Shown: one piece after another, positions 1-7,244 of the stretch
Layout: every line of letters begins with the position of its first letter
How positions within the stretch are numbered: position 1 is the first letter of the stretch
NCBI GenBank assembly: GCA_030639985.1
Contig: DAOWKG010000226.1
Span: forward strand, 1 to 7,841
Direction of reading: 5' to 3'
DNA length: 7,841 nucleotides
Source of the DNA: Desulfuromonadaceae bacterium
GTDB lineage: Bacteria > Desulfobacterota > Desulfuromonadia > Desulfuromonadales > Geopsychrobacteraceae
The notes under the pieces: model-generated
The model's database searches: none
Told to the model about the DNA's origin: nothing
The model's input: only the letters and a program-made list of their open reading frames with translations
Position numbers and translations under genes: made by a program

Positions 1-1265
1 AACAATCCAGGAATATTGCTCTGGCACTCGTAATCAACCCAGAGGCCACCCATATTGTAGTGAGGAGCAGGATAGATACGCATGGGGCGCTCATAACCAT
101 TCTCATCGGTGATTTTCTCGTACATATCGAACAAGTTGCCATACCGCTCTTTAATCATCGGCTGACCAACCCGATCAATCGCATCGGCAAAATCAAGGTA
201 AACACCTCGTTTGCCATCGCCAACACCAAGATCAGCGTCACACGCTTCTTTAGCTGAACGGGAAGAGATATCACGTGGTGCAAGGTTACCAAAAGAAGGA
301 TACTTGCGCTCCAAGTAGTAATCACGATCTGCTTCAGGAATCTCACTTGCGTGTTTTCCACAATCTGCAGCGTTTTTAGGGACCCAGATACGACCATCAT
401 TCCGCAATGATTCTGACATCAGAGTCAGCTTGGACTGTGCATCACCATGAACCGGGATACAGGTCGGGTGAATTTGAGTGTAGCAAGGGTTAGCCATATA
501 GGCGCCCTTTTTAGCTGCTTTCCAGATCGCAGTAACACTACTACCCATGGCATTGGTTGACAGGTAGAAAACATTGACATAACCACCGGTTGCCAGAATA
601 ACAGCATCACCCCAATGAGACTCAATCTCACCAGTCATCAGGTTACGTACAGTAATTCCTTTGGCAACACCATCAACAACAACCAGATCAAGCATCTCAG
701 TACGAGAATGCATGGTAACCGTCTTGTTTTTAATCTGGCGTGAAAGTGCTGAGTAAGCACCGAGCAGCAGCTGCTGACCAGTTTGTCCACGGGCATAAAA
801 TGTCCGGGAAACCTGAGCGCCACCAAAAGAACGGTTATCAAGATAACCGGCATAGTCACGAGCAAAAGGCACACCCTGAGCTACACACTGATCAATAATG
901 TTGTTAGAGACTTGAGCTAAACGCCAGACATCAGCTTCACGGGAGCGAAAGTCGCCACCCTTGACGGTGTCATAAAAAAGGCGGTAGATGCTGTCGCCAT
1001 CACTTGGATAGTTCTTAGCAGCGTTGATACCACCCTGAGCACCGATACTATGGGCACGGCGGGGGCTGTCCTGATAACAGAAACAATCAACATTATAGCC
1101 AAGCTCACCAAGGCTTGCAGCGCCAGCGCCACCAGCGAGTCCAGAGCCAACTACCAAAATTTTATATTTACGTTTGTTCGAAGGGTTTACCAGCTTTTGA
1201 TCGTTGCGGTAACTATCCCATGATTGTTCAACTGGTCCTGTAGGTGCTTTTCCGTCTAATATCAC
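1..1265 (-). CDS. sdhA: Succinate dehydrogenase/fumarate reductase flavoprotein subunit (N-terminal 421 residues, cut by window edge)
   Basis: This is the catalytic FAD subunit of complex II, interconverting succinate and fumarate on the cytoplasmic face of the membrane. The reading frame is open from a GTG at 1265 to the window edge, giving 421 of the roughly 640 residues usual for this subtype. Visible landmarks are the dinucleotide-binding GSGLAG (40-45), His72 in [11 protein letters not shown] (covalent FAD site), the HPT motif (266-268), the Glu285/Arg288 segment SESLRNDG, the catalytic-loop Arg331-Asp332 in APRDISSR, and His402 in PAPHYNMGG. The GTG start is supported by AGGGGG six bases upstream and by an in-frame stop just before it. 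The gap to sdhC is 10 bp, so the two are co-transcribed. About 30 residues precede the FAD fold, as I recall for Geobacter and Bacteroidetes homologues (called frdA in Geobacter, where the enzyme works in both directions). Direction of catalysis cannot be read from sequence. Confidence 0.96.
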   Translation of the reverse strand, partial: MILDGKAPTGPVEQSWDSYRNDQKLVNPSNKRKYKILVVGSGLAGGAGAASLGELGYNVDCFCYQDSPRRAHSIGAQGGINAAKNYPSDGDSIYRLFYDTVKGGDFRSREADVWRLAQVSNNIIDQCVAQGVPFARDYAGYLDNRSFGGAQVSRTFYARGQTGQQLLLGAYSALSRQIKNKTVTMHSRTEMLDLVVVDGVAKGITVRNLMTGEIESHWGDAVILATGGYVNVFYLSTNAMGSSVTAIWKAAKKGAYMANPCYTQIHPTCIPVHGDAQSKLTLMSESLRNDGRIWVPKNAADCGKHASEIPEADRDYYLERKYPSFGNLAPRDISSRSAKEACDADLGVGDGKRGVYLDFADAIDRVGQPMIKERYGNLFDMYEKITDENGYERPMRIYPAPHYNMGGLWVDYECQSNIPGL

Positions 1266-1278
1266 AATAAGCCCCCTA
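1266..1278 (-). promoter_or_regulatory. Shine-Dalgarno of sdhA overlapping the sdhC stop codon
   Basis: Read on the minus strand, the sdhC stop TAG runs directly into GGGGG, then six bases, then GTG. The purine block begins inside the stop codon, so ribosomes finishing sdhC are placed on the sdhA start. This decides the GTG start, since no upstream in-frame ATG exists before a stop. Confidence 0.75.
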
Positions 1279-1947
1279 TTTCACTATACGAGCGAGAAGA
1301 AGTAATGGGATGGCAATATAAGCCAAACCATATCCGATAGCCAAGAGTCTGCCGACTAAAATTACTTTGTCCTGGCTGGCGCCATTACTCAAACCAAAGG
1401 TTTGTACCCAGCTGGAAAACCCGTGATAGATGTGCAAGGTAAGAGCGATCATAGCAACAATGTATACCAGAGCAATAAATACCTTCTGGAAGCTTGCGGT
1501 AACCATGGTGAATACATCAAGCATTCCATTAGCTTCAGGAATATTAACTGCTGAGATATCAGGGTTAGTAATTTGTACGGTAAAATGGAGCAAATGATAG
1601 AGCAAAAACGCCAAAACAATCAGTCCGGTAAAAACCATGGTTTTAGCTGAAAAGGTAGTAACCAAAGTTTTTTGAACAGCATAACTGTCAGGGGTAGCGG
1701 CACGGTTTTCCAGATAAAGCTGAACCCCGAAAGTAATGTGTACGGCAAAAATGCCCAACATTGCCAAACGGAACAACCAAACCAATGGGCCAAGATCGTG
1801 CAGGTGTTTAGCATAGGCATTAATCGCATCGGCACCAAAGAAAACCGACAAGTTGCCTAGGAGATGGACAGAAATAAAACCGACCAGCATCAACCCGGTC
1901 ACTGCCATCAGAATCTTTCTTCCTACGGTACTTTTAAACAGATTCAT
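1276..1947 (-). CDS. sdhC: Succinate dehydrogenase/fumarate reductase cytochrome b subunit (diheme, five-helix type)
   Basis: This is the 223-residue membrane anchor of complex II, which binds hemes and exchanges electrons with quinone. Five hydrophobic helices are visible at about 12-36, 55-79, 104-126, 148-175 and 197-219. Candidate heme ligands lie within the first four helices: His28, His70, His118 or His121 (LYHLLHF) and His172 or His175 (LHIYH). The first two fall at the same residue numbers as in Bacillus subtilis SdhC, and the pattern fits the single-subunit diheme anchors of B. subtilis and Wolinella rather than the SdhC/SdhD pair of E. coli. The start ATG has GAGGGA nine bases upstream. 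It is the first gene of the unit and lies 10 bp before sdhA. In Geobacter the orthologue is called frdC and serves a bifunctional enzyme; which direction dominates here is unknown. Confidence 0.95.
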   Translation of the reverse strand: MNLFKSTVGRKILMAVTGLMLVGFISVHLLGNLSVFFGADAINAYAKHLHDLGPLVWLFRLAMLGIFAVHITFGVQLYLENRAATPDSYAVQKTLVTTFSAKTMVFTGLIVLAFLLYHLLHFTVQITNPDISAVNIPEANGMLDVFTMVTASFQKVFIALVYIVAMIALTLHIYHGFSSWVQTFGLSNGASQDKVILVGRLLAIGYGLAYIAIPLLLLARIVK

Positions 1948-1984
1948 AGTTAAATATCCCTCGAGAAGGTGAAACGATTGCCAA

Positions 1985-2044
1985 TCAGGACTTATCTCCC
2001 AAATTCAATCTCCAATATTTGCTCAAATGTAGCCGGTTCAGCAC
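1985..2044 (-). CDS. Possible 19-residue leader peptide upstream of sdhC
   Basis: On the minus strand, AGGAGGAG (2057-2050) is followed after seven bases (counting from AGGAGG) by GTG at 2044. That frame runs 19 codons (V L N R L H L S K Y W R L N L G D K S) to a TGA ending at 1985, which is 37 bp before the sdhC ATG. This is the strongest ribosome-binding sequence in the sdh leader, better than that of sdhC itself. The peptide is basic, with one Trp and one Tyr and no run of a single amino acid, so classical amino-acid attenuation is not indicated. It could instead be a translation-coupling leader or chance. No homology is known to me. Confidence 0.35.
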   Translation of the reverse strand: MLNRLHLSKYWRLNLGDKS

Positions 2045-2068
2045 TTACTCTCCTCCTGAAACTGAACC
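2035..2068 (-). promoter_or_regulatory. Hairpin in the sdhC leader presenting a Shine-Dalgarno in its loop
   Basis: GGTTCAG (minus strand, 2068-2062) pairs perfectly with CTGAACC (2041-2035). The 20-base loop (2061-2042) contains AGGAGGAG and the GTG of the small leader frame. The second arm starts at the base after that GTG. No poly-U follows, so it is not a terminator. A role in controlling leader translation or RNA stability is inferred from position only. Confidence 0.4.
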
Positions 2069-2142
2069 TTGAAATATTGTCCCGACCGTATCTGCCAGAA
2101 CTTCATCATAATTGTTCACTATCGACATAAAATCAAAACGAC

Positions 2143-2169
2143 AGATCAGACTAATGAATTATCTGATCT
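2143..2169. promoter_or_regulatory. Long inverted repeat, candidate operator upstream of sdhC
   Basis: AGATCAGA (2143-2150) and TCTGATCT (2162-2169) are perfect inverted arms. Inside them TAAT (2152-2155) and ATTA (2158-2161) continue the symmetry around GA, with a single unpaired C at 2151. It overlaps a candidate -10 element for the sdh unit. The shape fits a dimeric repressor site. The regulator is unknown. Confidence 0.4.
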
Positions 2170-2184
2170 ATCAAAAAATTACAA
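2158..2184 (-). promoter_or_regulatory. Candidate sdhCAB promoter
   Basis: The minus strand has TTGTAA (2184-2179) and GATAAT (2163-2158) with a 15-bp spacer, shorter than ideal. An alternative lies just upstream: TTGTTT (2225-2220), 17 bp, TAGTAT (2202-2197). Either would give a leader of about 200-240 bases before sdhC. Neither is a strong match, so the start of transcription is not decided. Confidence 0.3.
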
Positions 2185-2187
2185 AGC

Positions 2188-2200
2188 GTATACTGTATAC
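2188..2200. promoter_or_regulatory. 13-bp palindrome GTATACTGTATAC, candidate operator
   Basis: Two copies of the self-palindromic hexamer GTATAC flank a central T, making a perfect 13-bp palindrome in the AT-rich region upstream of sdhC. It lies between or over the candidate promoter elements. GTATAC-centred palindromes are typical of GntR-family repressor sites, but naming the regulator would be a guess. Confidence 0.45.
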
Positions 2201-2290
2201 TAAACATTGTTATAAAATTAAACAAAAAAAGGAAAATATATACAAATTCTAATCAACAAATCGCACCAGCAGCCCCAACAATCTACACCT

Positions 2291-2328
2291 ACAAAAATGA
2301 CCGGAAAAGTCACACCTTTCCGGTCATT
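2291..2328 (-). terminator. Rho-independent terminator of valS
   Basis: AATGACCGGAAA (2296-2307) and TTTCCGGTCATT (2317-2328) form a perfect 12-bp stem with a 9-base loop. Read on the minus strand, the stem ends in a run of T continuing to TTTTTGT. It starts about 30 bp after the valS stop codon, so it ends that transcript and separates it from sdhC. Confidence 0.9.
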
Positions 2329-2359
2329 CAGAGCATCTAAACTAAAACAACAAATAAAT

Positions 2360-5017
2360 TTATTTTAAAGTAAGAATTTTCTCAAGACTTTGAGCCAAAA
2401 TTTCACGCTTCTTTTCTGCAGCTACCAACTTACTTCGATCTTTTTCCAGCACCTGCGGCGGGGCATTAGCAACAAATTTTTCATTCGACAACTTCTTGGT
2501 AAAGAAATCGACATCTTTTTGTACCTTAGCAATCTCTTTACCGAGCCGCGCTTCTTCTTCCGCCACATTGATTAAATCAGCCAGAGGTATCAACACCTCA
2601 ACCTCACCAGCAACCTGAGTCGAAGCTTGACCGGGTCGTTCAACCCCAACCCCAACCAACAAGTCTTCAACCCGTGCTAAAGCGTGGATATATGCCTGGC
2701 CAATGCTAATTGCTTTCTCTGCGGCAACAGATTTACAATCAAGCACCACTTTAATTTTTTTACCCGGCGGCACATCCAACTCGCCACGAACATTACGAAT
2801 CGCCCGAATAACATCCATCACCAGTTCCATATCGGCAACAACCGCGGCATCAGTCGCAACCATAGCAGCCGTTGGATAACTCGCCTGCATAATAGAATCA
2901 ACCCCACGCTCCCCGGGGAGGGCATGCCAAATCTCTTCGGTCACAAATGGTAATACTGGATGGAGTAATCGCAACAACCCTTCCAGGACACTATAAAGAA
3001 CCACTTGCGTTGTTTTGCGGGCAGTTAGATCATCGCCGTAAAGGTTATCTTTACTCAACTCAATGTACCAATCACAGAATTCGTGCCAAGTAAATGAGTA
3101 GAGGATGCTGGCAGCGTCGTTAAACCGATATTTTGTCAGTGCCAGATTAACTTCCTCGGCAGCAAAAGCATAACGTTGCAAAATCCATTGATCTGCCGGC
3201 GACAGGGAAAGATCGGTTAAATCAACCGTAGCAGGATCAAAGTCCTCCAGATTCATCAAAGCAAAACGGCTGGCGTTCCAAAGTTTATTGACAAAGTTAC
3301 GGTAACCGCCAATTCGATCGGTCGATAATTTAATATCCCGACCCATTGCCGCAAATGCACAAAGGGTATAACGAAAAGCATCGGCACCATACTCATCAAC
3401 AATCGTCAATGGATCGATAACATTGCCCTTACTTTTCGACATTTTATGACCATTGGCATCACGTACCAACGCATGAATATAGACCTCCTTAAAAGGAACC
3501 TTATCCCTAAATCGGAGCCCCATCATCATCATTCTGGCCACCCAGAAAAAGAGAATATCGAAGCCGGTAACCAGACAACTGGTGGGGTAAAATTTCTCCA
3601 AAGTTGTGGTCTGTTCCGGCCAGCCCATCGTCGAAAACGGCCACAATGCAGAAGAAAACCAGGTATCGAGAACATCTGTTTCCTGCCGAATATTTTTACT
3701 GGAGCATTTGTGACAGGCACAAACCTCATCCCGGGAAACGGATATTTCACCGCAATCATCACAAAACCATGCCGGAATCCGATGCCCCCACCAGATTTGC
3801 CGACTGACACACCAGTCCTGAATATTATTCATCCACTCATAGTAGGTTTTTTCCCATTGCTGGGGGATGATTTTAGTTTCACCGGTATCGACCGCCTTGA
3901 TCGCCTCAGCAGCAAGTGATTTAACTGCGACATACCACTGCTTGCTCATATAAGGTTCAATTATCGTCCGGCAACGATAACACTCTCCAACGGCATTACT
4001 ATAAGAATCGACTTTTTCCAGCAAACCCAAAGAGTCCAGATCGGCAATTATCTTTACCCGGGCATCATTACGATCCATACCGACATAGGAACCACCATTA
4101 TCATTGATAAATCCAGATTCATCGAGGATATTGATAACTTCCAGATCATGCCGTTTACCCATATCAAAATCGTTGAAATCGTGTGCCGGGGTAATCTTAA
4201 CTGCGCCGCTACCGAATTCTTTATCGACATAGTCATCGGCAATAATCGGAATCTCCCGATCCATCAATGGGAGCAGAATACTCTTGCCAATCAGGTCACG
4301 ATAACGTTCATCTTCTGGATGAACAGCAACGGCAGTATCACCGCGCATCGTTTCTGGTCGCGTGGTTGCAACAATCAAATAACGATCAGAACCCTTAACT
4401 GGATAGCGTAAATGCCACAAGCTTCCCTGCTTATCTTCATGCTCAACCTCAAGATCAGAAAGGGCAGTATGACAACGGGGACACCAGTTTATCAAACGGT
4501 TGGCACGATAGATCAAACCATCTTCATAAAGAGAGACAAAGACTTCACGCACCGCCTGCGATAAACCTTCATCCATGGTAAAACGTTCCCGCTCCCAATC
4601 ACAGGAAGCACCAAGCCGTTTCAGCTGATTGATGATCTGGCCACCAGATTCCTCGCGCCATTTCCAAACCCGTTCAACAAAAGCTTCGCGACCCAAATCG
4701 TGGCGATCCATATTTACTGCCGCAAGTTGCTTTTCCACAACATTCTGGGTGGCAATCCCAGCATGATCAGTACCCGGCATCCATAAAACCTCATAACCAG
4801 ACATCCGTTTCCAGCGACAAAGGATATCCTGAAGGGTATTATTGAGGGCGTGTCCCATGTGGAGAACACCGGTTACATTTGGAGGTGGAATAACAATAGA
4901 ATAATGCGGCTTGGTAGAATTTTCATCGGCATGAAAATCGCCACGCTGTTCCCAGGTGGAATACCATTTCTTTTCTACTTGTGCAGGTTCGTAACCCTTA
5001 GGCAGTTCCGTTTTCAT
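2360..5017 (-). CDS. valS: Valyl-tRNA synthetase
   Basis: This class I aminoacyl-tRNA synthetase charges tRNA-Val in the cytoplasm and hydrolyses mischarged threonyl-tRNA. At 885 residues it has the family's usual length. The nucleotide-binding HIGH-type motif is HMGH (53-56) within PPPNVTGVLHMGH, and KMSKS is at 525-529. The editing (CP1) domain shows TTRPET (218-223) and GSGAVKITPAHD ending at Asp280, the residue position expected for editing. Cysteine pairs at 179/182 and 419/422 with 435/438 suggest zinc knuckles, which occur in some bacterial ValRS but not in E. coli. The typical DTWFSSALWPFS follows. The last 70 or so residues are a charged coiled-coil arm. The ATG start has AAGGA ten bases upstream. 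It is a single-gene unit between two terminators. No T-box leader is seen. Confidence 0.98.
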   Translation of the reverse strand: MKTELPKGYEPAQVEKKWYSTWEQRGDFHADENSTKPHYSIVIPPPNVTGVLHMGHALNNTLQDILCRWKRMSGYEVLWMPGTDHAGIATQNVVEKQLAAVNMDRHDLGREAFVERVWKWREESGGQIINQLKRLGASCDWERERFTMDEGLSQAVREVFVSLYEDGLIYRANRLINWCPRCHTALSDLEVEHEDKQGSLWHLRYPVKGSDRYLIVATTRPETMRGDTAVAVHPEDERYRDLIGKSILLPLMDREIPIIADDYVDKEFGSGAVKITPAHDFNDFDMGKRHDLEVINILDESGFINDNGGSYVGMDRNDARVKIIADLDSLGLLEKVDSYSNAVGECYRCRTIIEPYMSKQWYVAVKSLAAEAIKAVDTGETKIIPQQWEKTYYEWMNNIQDWCVSRQIWWGHRIPAWFCDDCGEISVSRDEVCACHKCSSKNIRQETDVLDTWFSSALWPFSTMGWPEQTTTLEKFYPTSCLVTGFDILFFWVARMMMMGLRFRDKVPFKEVYIHALVRDANGHKMSKSKGNVIDPLTIVDEYGADAFRYTLCAFAAMGRDIKLSTDRIGGYRNFVNKLWNASRFALMNLEDFDPATVDLTDLSLSPADQWILQRYAFAAEEVNLALTKYRFNDAASILYSFTWHEFCDWYIELSKDNLYGDDLTARKTTQVVLYSVLEGLLRLLHPVLPFVTEEIWHALPGERGVDSIMQASYPTAAMVATDAAVVADMELVMDVIRAIRNVRGELDVPPGKKIKVVLDCKSVAAEKAISIGQAYIHALARVEDLLVGVGVERPGQASTQVAGEVEVLIPLADLINVAEEEARLGKEIAKVQKDVDFFTKKLSNEKFVANAPPQVLEKDRSKLVAAEKKREILAQSLEKILTLK

Positions 5018-5075
5018 TACAGCTAAGTCCTTGATTTAAATATATTTAATTGATTAACATGTATAATTCTGAAAG

Positions 5076-5104
5076 AATCTAAAATAAAAATTGACAATTT
5101 TCAA
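5076..5104 (-). promoter_or_regulatory. Candidate valS promoter
   Basis: The minus strand carries TTGAAA (5104-5099), a 17-bp spacer and TAGATT (5081-5076) in the AT-rich gap between the upstream terminator and valS. Matches to consensus are partial, so this is only the best-placed candidate. Expected leader length is about 50 bases. Confidence 0.3.
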
Positions 5105-5132
5105 TATCGATTTATATGGGCGGGACAATAAA

Positions 5133-5172
5133 ATGGGGCTGCAAGGAAGTCAAGATTTCCCTGCAGCCCCAT
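5133..5172 (-). terminator. Strong Rho-independent terminator of the CheW/response-regulator unit
   Basis: ATGGGGCTGCA (5133-5143) pairs with TGCAGCCCCAT (5162-5172). After one A-C mismatch, GGAA (5145-5148) pairs with TTCC (5157-5160) around an 8-base loop. On the minus strand the stem is followed by TTTTATTGT. It lies 36 bp after the regulator stop codon. Confidence 0.92.
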
Positions 5173-5208
5173 GATATTACGTTCTGACTGGTAAAATTTA
5201 ATCGGTTA

Positions 5209-6780
5209 CTAAGCACCCTCTTTAATTTTACGTATTTCTTCCTGAATAATTGCTTCTGCAAGGTCAGGAACAACCTCCCAAGCAATTTTTTCTACCATTT
5301 TCGCCGCCAATTTTTCAATTATTGGCCCGGCAACCTTAGCGACAACCGCATTCAATTCCTCTTCAGAGAGTTCTCCCAGCTGCTGCTCAATCGATTCAAT
5401 TTGCTCAGCAGAAACGACCGCTGCCACAACTGCAGGATCGGCATCATCGGCCGCAGCAACCTCATCAAAGAAAAACTCTTCATCATCTTCACTTGCCGCT
5501 GAACCTTCTACCAATTCAACTGACTCAGTATCCTCAACCAACAATTCAGCAATTTCAGCCTCAGGCTCGATTTCTGGCTCAGGTGCCACAAACGGTGCGG
5601 CAACTTCTTCTGAGTCAGAGATAACGGCAGCAGGAGCTTCAGTAATAACAATATCGCCTACCGAAAGGTCAAGAATTTCCTCTTCCTCACCAAAATCAGT
5701 AAGTGAGTCAGGTTGTTCTTCAGCGGCAAACGAAACATTTCCTAGAGGTTCATGATCGACCAGTTCATCCTCTTCCTGCAATTCCATGATAACGTCATCA
5801 GACGAATCCATCGCAACTGGAATATCTTCGTCTACCAAATCATCAGCAGTTAGTTCAATGGGCTCAGGCTCGATTTCTGGCTCTGGCTCTGGTGCTATAT
5901 CATTATCTAAATCAGCAGTCAGCACCAACGATTCTTCATCTTCACTATCCTCGATAAAGTATGCCGTTTCCTCATTTGTCTCTTGAGCAAGTGCTGGTAA
6001 CTCTTCCTCGTCTTCGGTAAAAGCTGAGAAATCGACTGCGTCAGCATCTTCGGCAGTAAAAGCAGAAACAACCTCGGCATCGGGCTTAACCCGATCGTCC
6101 AGTACCGGTTCAATTACAGATTCGATGTCATCTTCTAATACCAGTTCCGGCTCAACAACAGGCTCAACACTCTGCTCCTGCAAATCCTCTTCGGCAAAAG
6201 AAACAGCGTCCCAAATATCATCTGGCGACTCGTCGACAGGATCAATCACGTCGGTTGCAGCATCATCCATCACATCAAGACCGAGAACGGTATCATCAAT
6301 TGATGCAAAATCATCTACTGCTATCGGTGCCGCTGGTTCTTCTGTGACTGACGATTCAATTTCAGCTTCAGGAGCTGATGACGGGGGTGCAATACCAGCC
6401 ATTCCAATCGGTTTAGCAGCAAGCAACTCGGCAACCTTATCGAGCAAAGCCTGTGACTCAAACGGCTTTGTCAGCCAACCATCAGCACAAACTTCGGTCG
6501 CTTTATCCTCGTCAAACTTATCAAACATTCCGGGAAGCAATAAAACCGAAGTATTGACCAACTTCGGCTCATTCTTAATTGCCCGACACAACTCGAATCC
6601 ATCTTTTCCCGGCATCGAGATATCGGCAATAACTAAATCTGGCAGGTCTATTAATGCCTTAGCAAAAGCACTATTCCCATCATCTGTCATGTCAAGCTGG
6701 TATTCTTCTGCTGAGAAGATAATACCGACGACTTTTTGAATAGTTATACTATCATCGGCTAACAGCAATTTTTTCATCAT
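5209..6780 (-). CDS. Atypical response regulator: receiver, long acidic linker, helical C-terminal tail
   Basis: Residues 1-120 are a CheY-like receiver with the acidic pair Asp9-Asp10, phosphoacceptor Asp53 (VIADISMPG) and Lys105 (LTKPFE). The switch Ser/Thr expected after strand 4 is replaced by Pro83 (VLLLPGMFDKFDE). Residues about 125-455 are a low-complexity Asp/Glu/Pro/Ala linker, probably disordered, with repeated EPEIEPE. Residues 457-523 are predicted helical and end with IAWEVVPDLAEAIIQEEI, a tail I believe recurs in deltaproteobacterial regulators. No DNA-binding, GGDEF or other enzyme domain is visible. It follows two CheW-like genes by 29 bp and is the last gene of the unit. The build recalls Myxococcus polarity regulators such as RomR, but orthology is not claimed. 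The second ATG (6777) lies 8 bases from AGGAGG and the first only 5, so the protein may start one residue later. Confidence 0.88.
   Translation of the reverse strand: MMKKLLLADDSITIQKVVGIIFSAEEYQLDMTDDGNSAFAKALIDLPDLVIADISMPGKDGFELCRAIKNEPKLVNTSVLLLPGMFDKFDEDKATEVCADGWLTKPFESQALLDKVAELLAAKPIGMAGIAPPSSAPEAEIESSVTEEPAAPIAVDDFASIDDTVLGLDVMDDAATDVIDPVDESPDDIWDAVSFAEEDLQEQSVEPVVEPELVLEDDIESVIEPVLDDRVKPDAEVVSAFTAEDADAVDFSAFTEDEEELPALAQETNEETAYFIEDSEDEESLVLTADLDNDIAPEPEPEIEPEPIELTADDLVDEDIPVAMDSSDDVIMELQEEDELVDHEPLGNVSFAAEEQPDSLTDFGEEEEILDLSVGDIVITEAPAAVISDSEEVAAPFVAPEPEIEPEAEIAELLVEDTESVELVEGSAASEDDEEFFFDEVAAADDADPAVVAAVVSAEQIESIEQQLGELSEEELNAVVAKVAGPIIEKLAAKMVEKIAWEVVPDLAEAIIQEEIRKIKEGA
5560..5883. 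repeat. 21-bp direct repeat, 303 bp apart, within the acidic linker
   Basis: An identical 21-base segment beginning ctcaggctcgat occurs at 5560-5580 and 5863-5883. The offset of 303 bp is exactly 101 codons, and both copies encode the same EPEIEPE-type segment. It may mark an old internal duplication or simply biased use of Glu/Pro codons. Confidence 0.7.
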
Positions 6781-6785
6781 TGATG

Positions 6786-6791
6786 CCTCCT
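6786..6791 (-). promoter_or_regulatory. Shine-Dalgarno AGGAGG of the response regulator
   Basis: AGGAGG lies 5 bases before the first ATG (6780) and 8 bases before the second (6777). The second spacing is nearer optimum and gives the usual receiver beginning MKKLLLADDS. Confidence 0.75.
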
Positions 6792-6809
6792 CGCACCACC
6801 GGTGTCTGG

Positions 6810-7244
6810 CTAACTATGCCAAATTCCCTGGGTCATCTCTATCGCTAAATAATTGATATCGAGAATATTAAACTCTTCACTTTGATATAGAAATTTACCA
6901 ACAGCACCAACAATATTTTCAGCAACCGTTGTTGTTAATATTTCACCCTTTGCGGCATTAACAATCTGCCCAGACATGTTTGCCGGCAAAGCCATCATCC
7001 CGTATTCCGATACAACCAACACCTGATAGCCGCAAGCTAGCCGCTCCTGACACGATATTTTACCGAATATATGGACAAAATTGAGTAGTGGTACTATCTG
7101 ACCACAATCTACCAAAACGTCTGAAACTGCCTCTGGCAATCGTGGTAGCCCAAACTTTTTAGCATCCTGTAAAACTTTTTGAATCTGTTCCAGTCGAACT
7201 GCAAAGGCAAACTCTCCGGCCCGAAATAGTCCAAAGCGCTTCAT
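6810..7244 (-). CDS. CheW-like coupling protein, second of the pair
   Basis: A 144-residue soluble protein that matches the CheW fold over its whole length by eye: an opening strand LFRAGEFAFAV, the LPRLPEAV segment (33-40), IVPLLNFVHIFG (50-61), and the ending ENIVGAVGK...FNILDINYL. CheW proteins link chemoreceptors to a CheA kinase in cytoplasmic arrays. The usual Arg-Gly of the central motif reads VDCG here (45-48), with Cys47 in place of Arg. Its ATG overlaps the stop of the preceding CheW-like gene in ATGA, and the ribosome site is weak, so it is probably translated by coupling. The two CheW-like proteins are not obvious recent duplicates. Partner receptor and kinase must lie outside this window. 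The alternative is a free-standing CheW-fold scaffold for the regulator encoded next. Confidence 0.8.
   Translation of the reverse strand: MKRFGLFRAGEFAFAVRLEQIQKVLQDAKKFGLPRLPEAVSDVLVDCGQIVPLLNFVHIFGKISCQERLACGYQVLVVSEYGMMALPANMSGQIVNAAKGEILTTTVAENIVGAVGKFLYQSEEFNILDINYLAIEMTQGIWHS

Noticed and set aside
2035..2068. The sdhC leader hairpin as a transcription terminator
   Set aside because: The stem is only 7 bp with a 20-base loop and no following T run on either strand.
3446..3919. Plus-strand 157-residue open frame inside valS
   Set aside because: It is fully antisense to conserved ValRS motifs, is His/Pro-rich without a recognisable fold, and has no ribosome site.
5018..5132. Possible T-box or other riboswitch before valS
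   Set aside because: The stretch is only about 115 bp, very AT-rich, has no T-box consensus and no antiterminator/terminator pair. The only terminator there belongs to the upstream unit.
6125..6739. Plus-strand 204-residue Ser-rich open frame
   Set aside because: It is antisense to the acidic regulator. Runs of Asp and Glu codons read backwards become Ser/Phe/Ile-type codons and few stops. No ribosome site or family resemblance supports it.
6797..6804. Palindrome CACCGGTG between the second CheW-like gene and the regulator
   Set aside because: Eight bases with no T run and no room for a promoter; likely chance within an operon gap.
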